From the NCBI GenBank assembly GCA_947625125.1, contig CANQNF010000019.1:1-52649 (forward strand): DNA of 52,649 nt. Direction: 5' to 3'. A program made the translations under genes and the position numbers. Shown piece after piece: positions 33,091-41,584 of the stretch. Position 1 is the first letter of the stretch; every line of letters begins with the position of its first letter. The notes below the pieces were generated by a model. That model was not told where the DNA came from and did not search any database. It worked only from the letters and a program-made list of their open reading frames with translations. This DNA comes from an uncultured Clostridia bacterium (lineage in GTDB: Bacteria > Bacillota > Clostridia > Oscillospirales > Ruminococcaceae).

Positions 33091-33762
33091 TCAGACAAAC
33101 CCCTCCCCCCTCCCCACCCTTACCACCGTTCTCCCGTCCCCGCTCGGCAGCCGGTACTCCTCCACCCCCAAAACCACCCCGCCGTAGCGCTTAAGCTCCC
33201 CCTTTGCCTCATCGATCTCGGCGGCGCAGTCCACCCCCTTGAGCGCGACGAGCACTCCCCCGCGCTTAAGTAGCGGCAGGCAGTATCCCGCAAGCTTTGA
33301 AAGCCGGCTCACGGCGCGGGCAGTGACCACGTCAAACCGGCCCGAAAACTCCCGCTTACCGAGGTCCTCGGCACGCGCATGCAGGCACGCGGCCTCAATG
33401 CCGAGCGCACGGGTCAGCTCCTCCAAAAACCGTACGCGCTTTTGCAGGCTGTCTATAAGCGTGAGTTTAAGGTCGGGACGAAAAATTTTCAGCGGCACCC
33501 CCGGAAAACCCGCCCCCGTTCCGACGTCGGCAAGCTCTGCCCCAAACGGAAAATCAGCGTATTTCAGCGCCAAAACGCTGTCCAAAAAGTGCTTTTCGGC
33601 AATGCCCTCGGGCGAGGTTATCGCCGTCAGGTTTATTTTTTCGTTCGTTTCGCAGAGCATTTCGGCATACCTCGAAAAGAGCCTGTACTGCTCCTCCGAA
33701 ACCTTTAGATCCGCGGTTTCGAAGAGTTTTTTGAAGTCGTTATAGGGTATCAGTCTTTCCAT
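33091..33762 (-). CDS. rsmG: 16S rRNA (guanine-527-N7)-methyltransferase
   Basis: Methylates G527 of 16S rRNA with S-adenosylmethionine (formerly GidB). About 223 residues, normal for the family. The SAM-binding motif I reads DVGTGAGFPGVP near residue 78, with the LIDSLQKRVRFLEE segment after it and FDVVTARAVSRL near 143. A start at 33801 is possible but would overlap mnmG; ATG 33762 has AAAAGGTGAG upstream and gives the usual N-terminus. It follows mnmG directly, the standard order. The gene ends three bases from the repeat array, whose last arm may act as its transcript end. Confidence 0.93.
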   Translation of the reverse strand: MERLIPYNDFKKLFETADLKVSEEQYRLFSRYAEMLCETNEKINLTAITSPEGIAEKHFLDSVLALKYADFPFGAELADVGTGAGFPGVPLKIFRPDLKLTLIDSLQKRVRFLEELTRALGIEAACLHARAEDLGKREFSGRFDVVTARAVSRLSKLAGYCLPLLKRGGVLVALKGVDCAAEIDEAKGELKRYGGVVLGVEEYRLPSGDGRTVVRVGRGEGFV

Positions 33763-33784
33763 GCGGCTCACCTTTTCTGCAAAT

Positions 33785-35680
33785 TTAATTATGTTTATCA
33801 TCCATTCCCGCCGGCTTCTCGTGCTGTTTTAGCCAGATTTGGAGCACCGATATGTCGGCCGGGTTCACGCCCGAAATTCTCGCCGCCTGGCCGAGGCTGT
33901 GGGGACGGACTTTTTCAAGCTTCTCGGCCGCTTCAAGCCGCAGCCCCCGCACGTCCTTATAGGAAATTTCGTCGGGCAGAAGCTTCTCCTCGAGGCCCTT
34001 TAAGCGCTCGACCTGCTCCTGCTGGAGCTTTATGTAGCCCTCGTATTTAATGCGCAGTTCGGCCTGCTCCCGGACCTCGCGCTTAAGCTTCGGGCGGCCT
34101 GCGTCGAACGGTTCAAGCCCCGAATAGCTTATCTGCGGGCGTTTTAACAGCTGAGAAATAGGGGTCGGCTCGGTTATCGGCGATGTTTCATGTGAAACAA
34201 AATATGCGTTCAATTCTTCCGTCGGAGGTATTTTTTGACATCTGAGACGCTCGACCTCATCATTAACCTGTTTAAGCTTTTCGAGCAGTTTTTTGTATCG
34301 CTCCTCCGAAATTAGCCCGATTTTAAAGCCTATAGGGGTCAGGCGCTCGTCCGCGTTGTCCTCTCTCAAAAGAAGCCGATACTCGCTCCTTGAGGTCATC
34401 ATTCGGTACGGGTCCTGCACGCCCTTGGTCACGAGGTCGTCGATAAGCGTGCCGATATATGAGGACGACCTCGGCAGGATAAGCTGTTCCCTGCCCAAAA
34501 TCTTCAAAGAGGCGTTTATACCGGCGATAAGTCCCTGCGCGGCAGCTTCTTCATAGCCCGAGGTGCCGTTGAACTGGCCCGCGCCATAAAGCCCCTTAAC
34601 AGCCTTGAACTCGAGGGTCGGCTCGAGCTCTAAAGAGTCGCAGCAGTCGTATTCTATGGCATAGGCGTTCCGCATTATCTCGACGTGCTCAAGGCCCTCG
34701 ATGGTCCTAAGAAACTTGAGCTGAACGTCTTCGGGGAGAGAGCTCGACATGCCCTGAAGATAGTATTCGTCGGTGTCGAGGCCCATCGGCTCGATGAAAA
34801 GCTGGTGGCGGGGCTTGTCGGAGAAGCGGACGACTTTGTCCTCGATGGACGGACAGTATCGCGGCCCGATGCCCTCGATTCGACCGGAATAAAGCGGCGA
34901 GCGGTCCAAATTATCCAAAATAATTTTATGAGTTTCGGCATTGGTGTAGCTTATGTAGCAGGACACCGTGTTTTTAAGTTCCCCCTCGGTTTCAAAGGAA
35001 AACGGCGATATTTCGGGGTCTCCGTCCTGTTTCTGAAGCTTTGAGAAATCGATGGAGCGTCTGTGAACTCGTGCGGGGGTACCGGTTTTGAACCGTCTCA
35101 GAGTAATGCCGAGGCTTCTTAAGCAGTCCGAAAGCCCTGTCGACGGCAGAGTAGAATCGGGGCCGCTCTCGTAAGATGTCTCCCCCACGTGGACAACACC
35201 TTTTAAATAAGTGCCGGTGCAGATAACTGCCGCCGAACATTTATAGCGGGTACCGAGCTTCGTAACAACGCCGGAAACGGCGCCGTTTTCTGTAAGAATC
35301 TGGGTAACTTCGGCCTGTTTTATCTCGATATTTGGCTCGGATTCCAGAATTTTCTTCATGTGGATGTGGTATTTCACGCGGTCGGCCTGGACGCGGTGGC
35401 TGTGAACGGCCGGGCCCTTGCCAAGGTTCAGGATTCGGCTTTGCAGGAACGTCGCGTCGGCCGCCCTGCCCATCTCGCCGCCGAGCGCGTCGATCTCGCG
35501 CACAAGATGGCCCTTTGCAGTCCCGCCGATGGAGGGGTTGCAGGGCATGTTGGCGATCGAGTCGAGGGAGATGGTGAAAATGGCGCATTTGAGGCCGAGA
35601 CGGGCCGCCGCGAGCGCCGCCTCGACCCCGGCATGGCCGGCGCCGACGACCGCGACGTCAAAGGTTGAAAGGTAGGACAT
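33785..35680 (-). CDS. mnmG: tRNA uridine-5-carboxymethylaminomethyl modification enzyme MnmG
   Basis: With MnmE it makes the cmnm5 group on wobble U34 of tRNAs, using FAD and methylenetetrahydrofolate. 631 residues, full length (formerly GidA). The FAD-binding Rossmann motif [18 protein letters not shown] starts near residue 11, the NPSIGG segment with its preceding Cys near 47, and the C-terminal GidA-associated domain ends the protein. ATG 35680 follows AAAGGAGCC. The gene carries a parS site in its coding sequence (34184-34199). It precedes rsmG; mnmE lies upstream beyond 460 bases of repeats. Confidence 0.97.
   Translation of the reverse strand: MSYLSTFDVAVVGAGHAGVEAALAAARLGLKCAIFTISLDSIANMPCNPSIGGTAKGHLVREIDALGGEMGRAADATFLQSRILNLGKGPAVHSHRVQADRVKYHIHMKKILESEPNIEIKQAEVTQILTENGAVSGVVTKLGTRYKCSAAVICTGTYLKGVVHVGETSYESGPDSTLPSTGLSDCLRSLGITLRRFKTGTPARVHRRSIDFSKLQKQDGDPEISPFSFETEGELKNTVSCYISYTNAETHKIILDNLDRSPLYSGRIEGIGPRYCPSIEDKVVRFSDKPRHQLFIEPMGLDTDEYYLQGMSSSLPEDVQLKFLRTIEGLEHVEIMRNAYAIEYDCCDSLELEPTLEFKAVKGLYGAGQFNGTSGYEEAAAQGLIAGINASLKILGREQLILPRSSSYIGTLIDDLVTKGVQDPYRMMTSRSEYRLLLREDNADERLTPIGFKIGLISEERYKKLLEKLKQVNDEVERLRCQKIPPTEELNAYFVSHETSPITEPTPISQLLKRPQISYSGLEPFDAGRPKLKREVREQAELRIKYEGYIKLQQEQVERLKGLEEKLLPDEISYKDVRGLRLEAAEKLEKVRPHSLGQAARISGVNPADISVLQIWLKQHEKPAGMDDKHN
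34184..34199 (+). promoter_or_regulatory. parS site within mnmG
   Basis: TGTTTCATGTGAAACA, a perfect copy of the intergenic sites, kept within coding sequence near the C-terminal third of mnmG. Confidence 0.9.
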
Positions 35681-35825
35681 AATAGGCTCCTTTGGTGATG
35701 GGGGAGATTTTTGGGTTATAACGCATTTTTAAACAGCAAAAAATCGAGTGTGATTCATCGCGCTAAAGTGATAAAGCTACATCTATATTATTATTCTCTT
35801 TTCAAACGAAAGTTTTTGTTTTTTA

Positions 35826-36032
35826 GTTCCCCCTCCTTGAGGAGGGGTCAGGGGTGGGGGTTCTTAAAATAGCATTCGCGAAGCGAATACCTTATACGGA
35901 AAGGGGTGCGGGGGAAACCGCGAGGGTGTCCCCCGCTAAAAAACAGAGGTGCTCTCAGTGCACAAAAGTTTCGCATTTATTCTGTGCCCGGCCTTTAAAA
36001 TAGCATGAGCCACGCAGTGGCGAATACCTTTT
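35826..36032. repeat. Arm repeat cluster C (mnmE-mnmG gap)
   Basis: Arm 1 (35826-35894): CCCCCTCCTTGAGGAGGGG, CAGGGG, TTAAAATAGCATTCGCG..GAATACCTT. Arm 2 (35994-36032): TTTAAAATAGCATGAG, hairpin GCCAC/GTGGC, CGAATACCTTT, without its GC block. Between them a GTGCTCTCAGTGCAC palindrome occurs. Nothing else is seen in the 460-base gap between mnmE and mnmG. Confidence 0.8.
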
Positions 36033-36140
36033 TCAAGGGCAGTGGCGGGTGGGATATATATTTTCGGCTACCCTCTTGTGAATCCCTTTTCCCAGTGAGA
36101 GGTTGCGGGAAGAATACATATTTTCTGTTGCCTGCCTCCC

Positions 36141-37496
36141 CTACTTCCCCACGCAAAACCGCTTGAACACGTCCTCGACCACGGCTTCCGTGACCTTTTC
36201 GCCCGAAAGCCCGAGCAGGTCGTCCGCCGCCGAATCGACGCAGACCGTCACCGCGTCGAGGGTCTCGCCCGCCCTGAGCGCCGAAATCGCCTCGCCGATG
36301 TGCCCTATGGCGCTGTCAAGGCAGGCCTTCTGGCGCTCGTTCGCAAAAATCTCGCCGCCGGCGCCGCTAAGCCCGAACATTTCGTAGACCGCGTCCTTGA
36401 GCTTTTCAACCCCCGCGCCAGATTTTGCTGCTACTTCAAGTATATATTTGTCAGAAAAATACTCTTTGTATAATTTTTGCGGCAGGTCTGACTTGTTAAT
36501 TATTACAATTCTGTTAAGGCCGTCGGTTTTTTTAAGTATTTCTTTGTCATCATCCGACAGCTCCTCCGAACCGTCAAAGACTGCTAAAATAAGCTGTGCC
36601 CGGTCAATGGCACGCTCGGCAAGCCTCACTCCGATACGTTCCGCTTCGGTCACGGCCTCACGGATGCCCGCCGTGTCGGATATTTTAAGTATCACGTCGC
36701 CTATCCTCAGCCTCTCCTCAACGACGTCGCGGGTCGTGCCTGCCTCAGACGTGACTATCGACCGTTCATACCCTAAAAGCGAATTCATAAGCGTGGATTT
36801 TCCGACATTCGGCCGCCCGACGATAGCGCATGAAATGCCCTCTCTGAATATCATGCCCGCGTCGTAACCGTCGGCGAGCCGCTTTAAGTCGCGCTCTGCT
36901 GCCGAAAGAGATGTCAAAATTTCTTCTGGAGACGTTTCGGGAATATCTTCGTCGGGATAATCGGTCCATGCCGCCAATGCCGAAAGAATTTCTACCAATT
37001 TTTGGGACATGGCTTTCACCGCCTTAAATAGCGCGCCGTCCCGAATCATGTTGGCGCTCGAAAGGGCGCTCTCGCCCTCTGCCGAAATAATGTCGGCCAC
37101 GGCTTCGGCCTGGGTCAGGGAGAGCTTGCCGTTTAAAAACGCGCGTTTAGTGAACTCGCCGGGACCCGCAGGAGCCGCCCCCGCAGCAATTATTTCACGC
37201 AAGATCCGCCTTGAAACGTAGAGCCCGCCGTGGCATGTTATCTCGACGACGTCCTCGCCGGTGTAGCTTTTCGGCGCCCGAAAAACGGTCAGAACCCCGT
37301 CGTCAAGCGTTTCGCCGTTAAGGGCGGCCACTCTGCCGTAGGCGCAGGTGTGCCCCGGCATTTCGGAGATTTTTTTGCGGCCTGCGGGCAGAAAAATTTT
37401 CTCGGCGACAGCTGCGGCCTCCGGCCCGGAAATGCGGATCATGGCTATTCCCCCGGCTGCCTGCGGGGTGCAGATCGCTGCAACGGTGGTGTTCAT
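36141..37496 (-). CDS. mnmE: tRNA modification GTPase MnmE
   Basis: Partner of MnmG in U34 modification of tRNA. 451 residues, full length. An N-terminal folate-binding domain is followed by a helical domain with an inserted G domain: P-loop GRPNVGKST near residue 227, DTAGIRE near 275, NKSD near 337. The C-terminus ends FCVGK, with the conserved Cys of the family. ATG 37496 follows AAAGGAGG. It lies between jag and mnmG, the usual order, although repeats separate both neighbours. Confidence 0.97.
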   Translation of the reverse strand: MNTTVAAICTPQAAGGIAMIRISGPEAAAVAEKIFLPAGRKKISEMPGHTCAYGRVAALNGETLDDGVLTVFRAPKSYTGEDVVEITCHGGLYVSRRILREIIAAGAAPAGPGEFTKRAFLNGKLSLTQAEAVADIISAEGESALSSANMIRDGALFKAVKAMSQKLVEILSALAAWTDYPDEDIPETSPEEILTSLSAAERDLKRLADGYDAGMIFREGISCAIVGRPNVGKSTLMNSLLGYERSIVTSEAGTTRDVVEERLRIGDVILKISDTAGIREAVTEAERIGVRLAERAIDRAQLILAVFDGSEELSDDDKEILKKTDGLNRIVIINKSDLPQKLYKEYFSDKYILEVAAKSGAGVEKLKDAVYEMFGLSGAGGEIFANERQKACLDSAIGHIGEAISALRAGETLDAVTVCVDSAADDLLGLSGEKVTEAVVEDVFKRFCVGK

Positions 37497-37627
37497 AGAC
37501 GCCTCCTTTGATTACTGTGGGGAGAATTTGAAAAGATTATACGGTATGTAATACAAGAGCGGGATGGTTCCGAAACATGGGCAAATACCTTTCTGCGATT
37601 TTCATACCCCTGAGTTCGCGCGCGCCC

Positions 37628-37711
37628 GGCGGAGCCCTCCCGGCCTCACGGCCGGAGGCTTCGGCTTCGCCGAAGTCCGCCCCGGCGAAGCCGGGGCGGA
37701 GGGCTCCCGCC
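37628..37711. repeat. GC-rich three-hairpin element, copy 7 (jag-mnmE gap)
   Basis: Closing stem GGCGGAGCCCTCC (37628-37640) with GGAGGGCTCCCGCC (37698-37711), one bulge. Inside: CGGCC/GGCCG (loop TCAC), CTTCGGC/GCCGAAG (loop TTC) and CCGCCCCGGC/GCCGGGGCGG (loop GAA). It sits after the jag terminator and before mnmE. Confidence 0.87.
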
Positions 37712-37760
37712 AAGGCGCCGTGGACGCAGGAGCGTATGCGGAACATATGAGTAAGAACTT

Positions 37761-37789
37761 AAAAGGGCAGCAATTCTCGCCGCCCTTTG
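37761..37789 (-). terminator. Terminator after jag
   Basis: On the minus strand AAAGGGCGGC pairs with GCTGCCCTTTT around GAGAATT. It begins a few bases after the jag stop codon and may end or weaken transcription before mnmE. Confidence 0.6.
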
Positions 37790-37793
37790 TTTC

Positions 37794-38600
37794 TTAAAAC
37801 TCGATCTTCGAGTACAGCCCGGTCGAGCCCATCTCATCCTCGGGCTTGGGCTTCTTGTAGTCCTTTTCAAAGCTTGACGTGATGTCGAGGCTGCGGGCCT
37901 TGAAGTCCTCTCTGCGGCGGCCGTTCCTGCGGTTTCCGTTCCTGCCGCCCTTGTAGTCGCCGTTTCTGTGGGAATATCTCGGCCTGTCGGGGTCGTTGCA
38001 GGTTATAAGTACCTTTCTGTACGGCTCCTCGCCGACCGAACGCGAACTTGCGTTTTCTATCTGCGATACGGCCGCGTGAATGATCCTTCTTTCATACGGG
38101 TTCATCGGCTCGAGCGCTACCGTCCTACCGGTCCTCTTTGCTTTTGCGACCATCTTGCCCGCAAGCTCCTCAAGCTGTACCTTTCTCTTGTCACGGAAGC
38201 CGCAGCAATCCGTGGCGATCCTATAATAATTGCGGTCGTTTCTGTTTGCGACTAAGGACGCAAGATACTGAAGCGAATCAAGCGTCTCGCCTCTTCTGCC
38301 GATAATCCCCTCGACGCCGTCGCCCTTTATTTCGAGCAGCGAACCGCCCTCTATCTCGGATATCTCGACGGTAGGGTCATAGCCCATGCACCTCATTACG
38401 GTGACGATATAGTCGGCGGCTATCTCGGGCTTCGACATCTCATACTCCGCCTCTACTTTTGCCTCGCCTTTCATTCCGAAAAGGGTCTTTTTGGGCTCCT
38501 CCAAAACGGTGAACGCGATCTTTTCGGCAGAAACTCCGAACTCCTCCGCTGCGAGCGCCTTGGCCTCGTCGACTGTTTTTGCGGTAAATACCTGTTTCAT
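37794..38600 (-). CDS. jag: RNA-binding protein KhpB/Jag
   Basis: A 268-residue protein with an N-terminal Jag domain (MKQVFTAKTVDEAKALAAEEFG), a KH domain with GIIGRRG near residue 130, and an R3H domain with the R-x3-H motif (RRIIHAAV) near 190. Family members bind RNA with KhpA and influence cell division and elongation. A C-terminal tail of about 70 residues is rich in Arg, Asn and Gly, an addition that could bind RNA. ATG 38600 follows AAGGAGG; the extended start lacks it. It follows yidC, the standard arrangement. Confidence 0.93.
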   Translation of the reverse strand: MKQVFTAKTVDEAKALAAEEFGVSAEKIAFTVLEEPKKTLFGMKGEAKVEAEYEMSKPEIAADYIVTVMRCMGYDPTVEISEIEGGSLLEIKGDGVEGIIGRRGETLDSLQYLASLVANRNDRNYYRIATDCCGFRDKRKVQLEELAGKMVAKAKRTGRTVALEPMNPYERRIIHAAVSQIENASSRSVGEEPYRKVLITCNDPDRPRYSHRNGDYKGGRNGNRRNGRRREDFKARSLDITSSFEKDYKKPKPEDEMGSTGLYSKIEF

Positions 38601-38665
38601 GTTTAAACCTCCTTGGTTTGCGGCTGCTTTCGCCATATGCTTAACTCCTGAGCTGAGTTAATAAC

Positions 38666-40006
38666 TTATCTGTCGTCCCCGTATTTCTCAGCCATCCGCT
38701 TTCTCGCCTCGATGACCCTCGGGTCCACTTCCTCCTCGTCCTCGACGAGCTTCTTTCTTGCGTCGTTTATCTTCTGGCGCTCAAGCTCTTTCCTCTCGTT
38801 TTTCGACAGCTTTACCTCTCCGGCTTCATCGTCGTCGGAAACGCCGTTTTGGGCGTTCAACGCTCTTTGCTGTTCAAGCGCCATCTGATAAATAGACGGC
38901 CTCCTTGTTTTCTTTGCCTCTTTTGCAAGAATTTTCTCCATCCTTGCCGGCGTGAAGTAAAGATTTATGCCGATAGTTATCATGAGCTGCACGATCGAGC
39001 TGAATATCCAATATATACCGATACCGGCGGGGAATCCGAAAGCGATAGCAAAGGATATGAGCGGCATGATGTAAAGAGCCGTCATCATGCCCTTGCCCTG
39101 GGACATATCGGTGCCGTTCTTGCGCATGAAGAACTGCGACAGGAACATTATAAGAAGCTGTGAAACAAGCGACAGTATCGGGATTATAATGTAAATCGAC
39201 GTCCAGCTCGGATAAGCGCCGAGGTACAGCCCGAAGATGGTGTAGTCGAAGTCCTCGCAGAAGTCGACGACCTCTTCATCGAAAAGCTGGGGATAGTCGT
39301 CGGCGATGGACAGGACCAAAAGCTGGGCCCTGCTTCCGTTTGCGTACATCAGCCTCGGCGAGACCTTTTTCGAGTCGTTGAAGTATTCGTCGAGCCCCGG
39401 CAGAGCCTGCATATTCTCGACGATAGCGTCAAATCTCTCCTCGGGAATGTTGTCGGTCTTGATTCCGGCAGCTTCCGCAAGATTCTCATTGTAGCCCTTT
39501 AACAGCGCCTCAACATCCTCGCCGTTCGCTATTCTCTCGGCTATCGTGGGGGCAATCTCCGCGCCCTCGGGGATGTCGTTCTTAACGGCCTGGGAAACAT
39601 AGTAATAGTCAACTACGGTCTGCTGAGCGGCGTTTATCTTGGCAGAGGGAATGTTCGAGATAAAGCTCATCGGCGCATATACGACCTCGATGACCGCGAA
39701 CAGCACGATATAGGTAAATATCATCGGCAGGCAGGAGCCCATCGGCGAGACTCCGTTTTCGGAGTAAAGCTCCATCTGAGCTTCGTTCAGCTTCTCCCGA
39801 TTGTTGGCGTACTTTTTCTGTATCTGCTCAAGCTTCGGCCGAAGCGACGCCATCTTCCCCGATTCCTTTTGCTGCTTTATCCTTGAGGGGAGCATGATAA
39901 GATTTATTACGACGGTGAACAGAAACAGCGCGACGCCGTAGTTCTTCACCAGCATATATGCAAATTTTAAGACGTACCCGAACGGTATCGCAATTATTCT
40001 GAACAT
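38666..40006 (-). CDS. yidC: Membrane protein insertase YidC (SpoIIIJ/Oxa1 family)
   Basis: A polytopic membrane protein that inserts other proteins into the membrane. 446 residues, longer than the roughly 260 usual in Firmicutes. The conserved core appears in two parts: residues 15-120 (with the helical hairpin KQQKESGKMASLRPKLEQIQKKY) and from about 255 to 370. Between them lies an extra stretch of about 130 residues facing outside. There is no lipobox at the N-terminus, unlike many Firmicute homologues. A charged tail (Lys/Glu-rich, about 60 residues) ends the protein and could contact the ribosome. It lies between yidD and jag as usual. Confidence 0.93.
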   Translation of the reverse strand: MFRIIAIPFGYVLKFAYMLVKNYGVALFLFTVVINLIMLPSRIKQQKESGKMASLRPKLEQIQKKYANNREKLNEAQMELYSENGVSPMGSCLPMIFTYIVLFAVIEVVYAPMSFISNIPSAKINAAQQTVVDYYYVSQAVKNDIPEGAEIAPTIAERIANGEDVEALLKGYNENLAEAAGIKTDNIPEERFDAIVENMQALPGLDEYFNDSKKVSPRLMYANGSRAQLLVLSIADDYPQLFDEEVVDFCEDFDYTIFGLYLGAYPSWTSIYIIIPILSLVSQLLIMFLSQFFMRKNGTDMSQGKGMMTALYIMPLISFAIAFGFPAGIGIYWIFSSIVQLMITIGINLYFTPARMEKILAKEAKKTRRPSIYQMALEQQRALNAQNGVSDDDEAGEVKLSKNERKELERQKINDARKKLVEDEEEVDPRVIEARKRMAEKYGDDR

Positions 40007-40046
40007 TTAAAATTTTCCCTTCTTTATCTCTCTACTATCTGTAATA

Positions 40047-40295
40047 TTAACTCTTTTTATTTTTCAGCGTATATAAATGGAACCTCTCCGGGACGTAGTC
40101 TATTCCCCCCCTGCTCCAAGGGTTGCACCGAAGTATCCTCCAGACGGCAAGTATCGAGCCCTTTATTACGCCGTGCTTTTTAACGGCGTCGGCGGCGTAT
40201 TGCGAGCAGGTCGGATAATACTTGCAGCAGGGCGGCTTCAAGGGGGAGAATATCTTTTGGTAGAGCTTAATCAGTCCTAAGAACAGGGTTCTCAC
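40047..40295 (-). CDS. yidD: Membrane protein insertion efficiency factor YidD
   Basis: An 82-residue amphipathic protein that assists YidC. The family signature [11 protein letters not shown] lies at residues 24-34, with [11 protein letters not shown] near 59. It overlaps rnpA by 29 bases, which suggests coupled translation. The position between rnpA and yidC is the conserved one. Confidence 0.95.
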   Translation of the reverse strand: MRTLFLGLIKLYQKIFSPLKPPCCKYYPTCSQYAADAVKKHGVIKGSILAVWRILRCNPWSRGGIDYVPERFHLYTLKNKKS

Positions 40296-40623
40296 TTTTT
40301 TTCATATCCTTTGAAAGTCTTCTGAACAAAATATCAAGGTCGGTCGACTTCATGCCGTTTATCTTACCGCCCGCAACTATCACGATGTCGTACCCGAGCG
40401 GCATCAAAAGCTCGTTTTTTCGGTATGCCGCGCGGATGATCCTTTTTGCGCGGTTGCGCTCGACTGCTCCTCCGATTTTTTTCGGGACGGTGACGCCGAC
40501 CCGGTTATACGGTGAGCGGTTTTTTTGGTAGTATGCGGCCGCGCAGGCGCAGCCCGACCTTTGGCCTTTTCTGTAGATGCGGCTGAAAACCTTGGGGTCC
40601 TTTAAGGTCTCGCTGTAGAGCAT
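40267..40623 (-). CDS. rnpA: Ribonuclease P protein component
   Basis: A 118-residue basic protein that binds RNase P RNA for 5' processing of tRNA. The family RNR motif [14 protein letters not shown] lies at about 54-67, and [17 protein letters not shown] precedes it. The length is usual. It follows rpmH by 140 bases rather than the more common near-contact, and a hairpin with a T-run lies in that gap. Confidence 0.95.
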   Translation of the reverse strand: MLYSETLKDPKVFSRIYRKGQRSGCACAAAYYQKNRSPYNRVGVTVPKKIGGAVERNRAKRIIRAAYRKNELLMPLGYDIVIVAGGKINGMKSTDLDILFRRLSKDMKKSENPVLRTD

Positions 40624-40647
40624 AGCTTCTCACCCGTTTTTGTGTCT

Positions 40648-40679
40648 TAAAAAGAAAGACCACCGGCAAAGGATGGTCA
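40648..40679 (-). terminator. Attenuator-like hairpin between rpmH and rnpA
   Basis: On the minus strand GACCATCC pairs with GGTGGTC around TTTGCC and runs into TTTCTTTTT. It lies about 25 bases before the rnpA start, so it may lower rnpA expression relative to rpmH. Confidence 0.6.
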
Positions 40680-40692
40680 CAAACTTAAAAGC

Positions 40693-40727
40693 AGGATAGG
40701 AGATAGAGGATTTCTCCCCTATCACCT
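40693..40727 (+). repeat. Short heptamer repeat block between rnpA and rpmH
   Basis: AGGATAGGAGATAGAGGAT reads as units AGGAT, AGGAGAT, AGAGGAT; an inverted TCTCCCCTATCACCT follows directly, so the two parts can pair. Confidence 0.55.
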
Positions 40728-40763
40728 AAAATCCAAGCAAACCGATTTTTTTCATGCAAAAAA

Positions 40764-40907
40764 TCAGTAGGTAAGCTTTGCTCTGCCCTTGGCGCGTCTG
40801 CGGGCTAAAACCTTACGACCGTTTTTAGTAGACATTCTCTTGAAAAATCCGTGCTCTTTTTTTCTGTGGATCTTCTTGGGTTGATATGTTCTTTTGATCT
40901 GAGCCAC
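40764..40907 (-). CDS. rpmH: 50S ribosomal protein L34
   Basis: A 47-residue basic ribosomal protein. It reads (start)[19 protein letters not shown], then a [22 protein letters not shown] segment typical of L34, ending KLTY. The start is GTG 40907, eight bases after AAGGAGG (40916-40922), and there is no nearby ATG in frame. It is the first gene of the conserved minus-strand rpmH-rnpA-yidD-yidC-jag group facing away from dnaA. Its own promoter lies about 125 bases upstream. Confidence 0.97.
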   Translation of the reverse strand: MAQIKRTYQPKKIHRKKEHGFFKRMSTKNGRKVLARRRAKGRAKLTY

Positions 40908-41030
40908 TTCGATAGCCTCCTTATCATATTTTAAATCGGCAAAACCGGAGTCAGGCCTCGGGCCTGTTAGAGAATCAAATTATTCACGGTTCATTACATT
41001 CTCTGTTCGGTCATTCCCTTACAGTGTAGT

Positions 41031-41060
41031 ATTATATACCAAATAAAGCCCCGTTGTCAA
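41031..41060 (-). promoter_or_regulatory. Promoter of rpmH
   Basis: On the minus strand: TTGACA (41055-41060), 18-base spacer, TATAAT (41031-41036). Confidence 0.75.
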
Positions 41061-41177
41061 TAGTTTTTCAAGGATTTTTTCTTAAAACCTCCTCAATTTT
41101 TAAACATCGGGCGTTAATTTGTTGAATCCTACAAAAAAACTCTCAACTTTCCCATACTATTATATATTGCAAAGGGC

Positions 41178-41205
41178 TTGAAATTTTCAGATTTTGTGGT
41201 ATAAT
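41178..41205 (+). promoter_or_regulatory. Promoter of dnaA
   Basis: TTGAAA (41178-41183), 16-base spacer, TATAAT (41200-41205) with an extended TGG. The leader before dnaA would be about 370 bases. Confidence 0.7.
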
Positions 41206-41400
41206 AGAAAGTAGATAAATAGCGGTAATTTGCGGGATATAAGCATATGCCGCCCGCAACGGAATTTTAATATGATTAAGGATTTCTCCCGGGGAACCGA
41301 AAAAAAGCCCTGCCTTTAGCAGTTGAAAAGCCCGTTGATTTTCTGACGCTCCGAGACCTTTTTGTGTTAAAAACCGCCGCGTTTTTCAAAGAAAGACTCT

Positions 41401-41527
41401 AAAAAAAGACCGACCCTAAAATTAAATATCTTTTTAAAACATCTTTTCCGGTCTTTTTATCCTGTCTTTTCTGCATGCCCGTGCTAAGATGCGGGTTTTT
41501 ACAATAAAGAGCATTCTCTTTATTTTT
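41401..41527 (+). terminator. Three consecutive terminator-like hairpins in the dnaA leader
   Basis: (1) AAAAAGACCG with CGGTCTTTTT (41403-41459, loop of about 34 bases). (2) GCCCGTGC..GCGGG with TTTTT (41477-41500). (3) AATAAAGAG/CTCTTTATT, nine perfect pairs, followed by TTT (41503-41527). All lie between the dnaA promoter and its ribosome binding site AAGGACGG (41571-41578). Confidence 0.6.
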
Positions 41528-41584
41528 ACATAGATTCAGATTTTAAGAAAATTACGATAAATTATAAATAAAGGACGGTATAAT

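Noticed and set aside
38586-38601. Fifth parS site at the jag start (TGTTTCATGTTTAAAC)
   Set aside because: Only the left half matches; the right half is unlike GTGAAACA.
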